A model generated the notes under the pieces. That model saw nothing but the letters and a program-made list of their open reading frames with translations. It was not told the origin of the DNA and did not search any database. Positions 62,002-64,000 of a stretch of 64,000 nucleotides of DNA are shown here, piece by piece (positions within the stretch are counted from its first letter, which is position 1; each line of letters begins with the position of its first letter). The stretch is from Mucilaginibacter sp. SMC90 (GTDB taxonomy: Bacteria > Bacteroidota > Bacteroidia > Sphingobacteriales > Sphingobacteriaceae): NCBI RefSeq assembly GCF_022811725.1, contig NZ_CP094527.1, positions 2,728,001 to 2,792,000 of the forward strand, written 5' to 3'. Both the position numbers and the translations under genes were made by a program.

Positions 62002-62850
62002 TTATTTAACTGTGGATTTGTCTGCCATTTTGCTTAGCTGAGTGGCTACCCAGGCGTAGCCGTACATGGCAATTGCTTTTGCCTTGCTGTCACGGCTTTT
62101 GAAGGTCCAAACATCCTTCATAAATTCCTTATGGTTTTTATTATTCAGTGTATCAAATGCAACTGATATGGTAGGGGTTAATGAATACGCCGAATGCCAG
62201 GTGCCAAAAGGAATGAACAATGTTTCGCCCGGGCCTACAACAAAATGTATTGGGGTAGCATCTTTGTATTTCGGATATTTTTCATAATCAGGTTCAAAAA
62301 TATTCAATTCTGAACGCCAGGGATCATCTGGTCGCGGATAAAGCATATCTTCCTGTCCGCGCGGGAACACGGTAAAGCGTTTTTCGCCATAAAGCTGTGT
62401 TATCCAGGCGTTAAGGTGATAATAATCAATGTGCATGTAAGGAAACCTGCCACCGGGACCGCCAACAAACATTTCAATAGCGCCACCCCATTTACCGATA
62501 TTGAACATTTTATTACGCAGCCAGTTTGGCGACGCGTAATTCAGGTCAAGCGGATCCAAAAGCGGCATCAACTCGGGAATGGTTGACGGGATATCGAAAA
62601 TCATAGGATAGGGGGCCGGCTTATCTTCAGTGCTGGCCTCAACCATATCCATAACCTGTTTCATGGTGTAAGTAGTGCCCCTGACGTCGGTTTTACGGTC
62701 GGGATAATTTTCACGAAACCAATCGGGAGTGAAGAGGCCATTGGCTTTCCAAACCTTAGCAGCTTTGGTGAAAACCAGCGGAATGCCGGGTTTATAATGC
62801 TCCTCAATAAACTCCTCGTAAGTGATGTTATCTCTCCTTATAATATCCAT
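62002..62850 (-). CDS. Cupin-like JmjC-domain protein
   Basis: A 282-residue protein of the JmjC/cupin_8 group of 2-oxoglutarate- and iron-dependent oxygenases. Visible iron ligands are His140 and Asp142 (YMHIDYYH) and His219 (GTWHSAYS); WITQLYGEKRFTVFPRGQED and GETLFIPFGTWH are typical. Such enzymes hydroxylate proteins or small molecules; the substrate is unknown. It stands between nuoC and nuoD on the same strand (121 bases after nuoC and 126 before nuoD), an unusual insertion into the complex I set. Confidence 0.85.
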   Translation of the reverse strand: MDIIRRDNITYEEFIEEHYKPGIPLVFTKAAKVWKANGLFTPDWFRENYPDRKTDVRGTTYTMKQVMDMVEASTEDKPAPYPMIFDIPSTIPELMPLLDPLDLNYASPNWLRNKMFNIGKWGGAIEMFVGGPGGRFPYMHIDYYHLNAWITQLYGEKRFTVFPRGQEDMLYPRPDDPWRSELNIFEPDYEKYPKYKDATPIHFVVGPGETLFIPFGTWHSAYSLTPTISVAFDTLNNKNHKEFMKDVWTFKSRDSKAKAIAMYGYAWVATQLSKMADKSTVK

Positions 62851-62971
62851 GGTTTAATAAATAGGGTTTACAATCTTACTAAAAAGATTTGTTTAAACTA
62901 TGGGTATTATACGATAAGGAAAGTAAATAGTTAGGCCCGCCAAACAAAAGTATTTGTCGCAAGGCAAGAGG

Positions 62972-63469
62972 TTAATCTATCCTGATCCCTTTGTAAAATT
63001 CGGCGTTCTGGTAGTCTTTTCTCAAAGGGAAGCCTTCCCAGTCGTCGGGCAATAAGATCCGGCGAAGATCGGGGTGGCCATCAAAGTAGATGCCTAACAA
63101 ATCGTAGGCTTCGCGTTCATGCCAGTCGGCTGTGCGGTAAACGGAGGTTATACTTTTAAATTCGGGCAGTTCGGCACTTTCTTTCTGATGGGGCTTGCTT
63201 ATCTTTAAAGTAAGCTGAGTTTTGTATGGGATGGAAGCCAAATGGTAAACCACTCCAAAACGGTTTGCATCGTCATTGTAATGCATGCCGCTCAGGCTCG
63301 ACAGGAAATCGAAATAAGTTTTAGGATTGTTGCGTAACTCCATGCATACGGCTGTAATATCATCCGGGTTAATGATCAGAGCGGGTTGCAGGCCGCTAGT
63401 TTCTTCGCCGGTAATTACAGCATCACCAAATTTTTCGGTGAGCAATTGTTTAATATCATCAAAACTCAT
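62972..63469 (-). CDS. nuoC: NADH-quinone oxidoreductase subunit C
   Basis: A 165-residue 30 kDa-type subunit of complex I. YFDFLSSLSGMHYNDDANRFGVVYHLASI and the hallmark HEREAYDLLGIYFDGHPDLRRILLPDDWEGFPLRKDY, in outline, identify it. Its ATG overlaps the pdxH stop by 4 bases, so the two are likely co-transcribed. The usual N-terminal neighbours nuoA and nuoB are not in the window. Confidence 0.95.
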   Translation of the reverse strand: MSFDDIKQLLTEKFGDAVITGEETSGLQPALIINPDDITAVCMELRNNPKTYFDFLSSLSGMHYNDDANRFGVVYHLASIPYKTQLTLKISKPHQKESAELPEFKSITSVYRTADWHEREAYDLLGIYFDGHPDLRRILLPDDWEGFPLRKDYQNAEFYKGIRID

Positions 63470-64000
63470 GGTGCAAGGCGTACTTTTTTCCAGGTTTTTT
63501 TATCAGTTTTTTTGTACAGAATACGGTCGTGCATGCGGCTTGGTCTTCCTTGCCAAAATTCAACCAGTTGCGGGTTTAAGATGTAGCCACCCCAATAAGA
63601 TGGTTTAGGCACTTCTTTATCGGCATATTCTGCTTCCAGTTCGTTCCATTTTTGCTCCAGTATTTCGCGGCTTTCAATTTCCTGGCTTTGTGGCGATACT
63701 ACTGCACCAACCTGGCTGCCTTTAGGGCGCGAGTGGAAATATTTTTCAGAATCTTCCTTGCTTACCTTTTCAATAGTACCTTCAATACGTACCTGGCGCT
63801 CCAGGCCTCCCCAAAAAAAGGTTAATGCACCTTGCGGATTTTTGGCTATCTCTTTGCCTTTGCGGCTTAAGTAGTTGGTGAAGAATATAAAACCGCCTGT
63901 ATGGAAGCCTTTTAAAAGTACAATGCGAGCCGAAGGCTTGCCGTTTATGGTGGCTGTTGAAAGCGTCATTGCATTGGGTTCATGCAATTTTGCCTCCAAA
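63466..64000 (-). CDS. pdxH: Pyridoxamine 5'-phosphate oxidase, 5' end cut by the window
   Basis: FMN-dependent enzyme that makes pyridoxal phosphate from its pyridoxine and pyridoxamine phosphates. The part seen (177 residues) begins with EPNAMTLSTATINGKPSARIVLLKG and has GGLERQVRIEGTIEKV, FHSRPKGSQVGA and the end GRPSRMHDRILY, then WKKVRLAP. Full-length family members have about 35 more residues, so the start lies outside the window. The stop overlaps the nuoC start by 4 bases. Confidence 0.95.
   Translation of the reverse strand, partial: LEAKLHEPNAMTLSTATINGKPSARIVLLKGFHTGGFIFFTNYLSRKGKEIAKNPQGALTFFWGGLERQVRIEGTIEKVSKEDSEKYFHSRPKGSQVGAVVSPQSQEIESREILEQKWNELEAEYADKEVPKPSYWGGYILNPQLVEFWQGRPSRMHDRILYKKTDKKTWKKVRLAP

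Noticed and set aside
63466..64000. pdxH as a truncated pseudogene
   Set aside because: The frame runs off the window end with all visible motifs intact; only the 5' end is missing from view.

Overview
The window looks like chromosome of a free-living Bacteroidota, most likely family Sphingobacteriaceae and close to Mucilaginibacter or Pedobacter (inference). The grounds are: promoter boxes of the Bacteroidota type (TTG, 19-20 bases, TAnnTTTG) in front of many genes; few Shine-Dalgarno sequences; a futalosine-pathway menaquinone gene (mqnC); a methylmalonyl-CoA epimerase; GH20 and GH9 glycosidases; many small lipoproteins; and DUF4142, DUF2625 and DUF763 proteins. No rRNA, tRNA, CRISPR array, prophage or intact insertion sequence was seen.

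Layout. 1-8.2 kb: two secreted peptidases (oligopeptidase B-like and M61), a PIN toxin/antitoxin pair inside an inverted repeat, then rpsO and pnp. 8.3-12.6 kb: a diadenylate-cyclase-like protein, an MFS transporter, a DinB-like protein and a TetR regulator. 12.9-18.8 kb: a complete RND efflux operon (adaptor, pump, outer-membrane channel) with two copies of the TetR operator in front. 18.9-22.8 kb: an OmpA-like protein and two tandem paralogues of a kinase-less Wzz/Wzc-type membrane protein. 23.1-31.9 kb: a glycan-degradation stretch (GH20, GH9, GH20) with an alpha/beta hydrolase and a luciferase-like oxidoreductase. 32-41.5 kb: helicase, response regulator, DUF4142, DUF763, acyl-CoA ligase, DUF2625, SDR and a double NTF2-like protein.

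41.6-43.8 kb: iscS-iscU-iscA on the minus strand. 43.9-48.9 kb: methylmalonyl-CoA epimerase fused to a SUKH-like domain, rpmE type B, a GlmU-like protein, tpiA, a membrane protein and prmA. 49-56.1 kb: an Rrf2 regulator with its oxidoreductase, an XRE regulator, a GNAT protein, an acidic protein, scpB, mqnC, a double ABC ATPase and a zinc-ribbon protein. 56.5-60.5 kb: small envelope proteins, two repeat lipoproteins, and an ECF sigma factor followed by a membrane protein that joins an anti-sigma-like N-terminus to a periplasmic trypsin-like protease. 60.7-64 kb: nuoD, a JmjC/cupin gene, nuoC and pdxH (cut by the window end).

The strongest leads are the epimerase-SUKH fusion, the sigma/protease pair with a shared GGGTTAC motif ahead of it and of the two lipoproteins, the stand-alone diadenylate-cyclase-like protein, repeated operators that define small TetR and Rrf2 regulons, and a set of genes whose -7 box ends 4-6 bases before the start codon, which predicts leaderless mRNAs. 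Several families of imperfect inverted repeats are scattered between genes.
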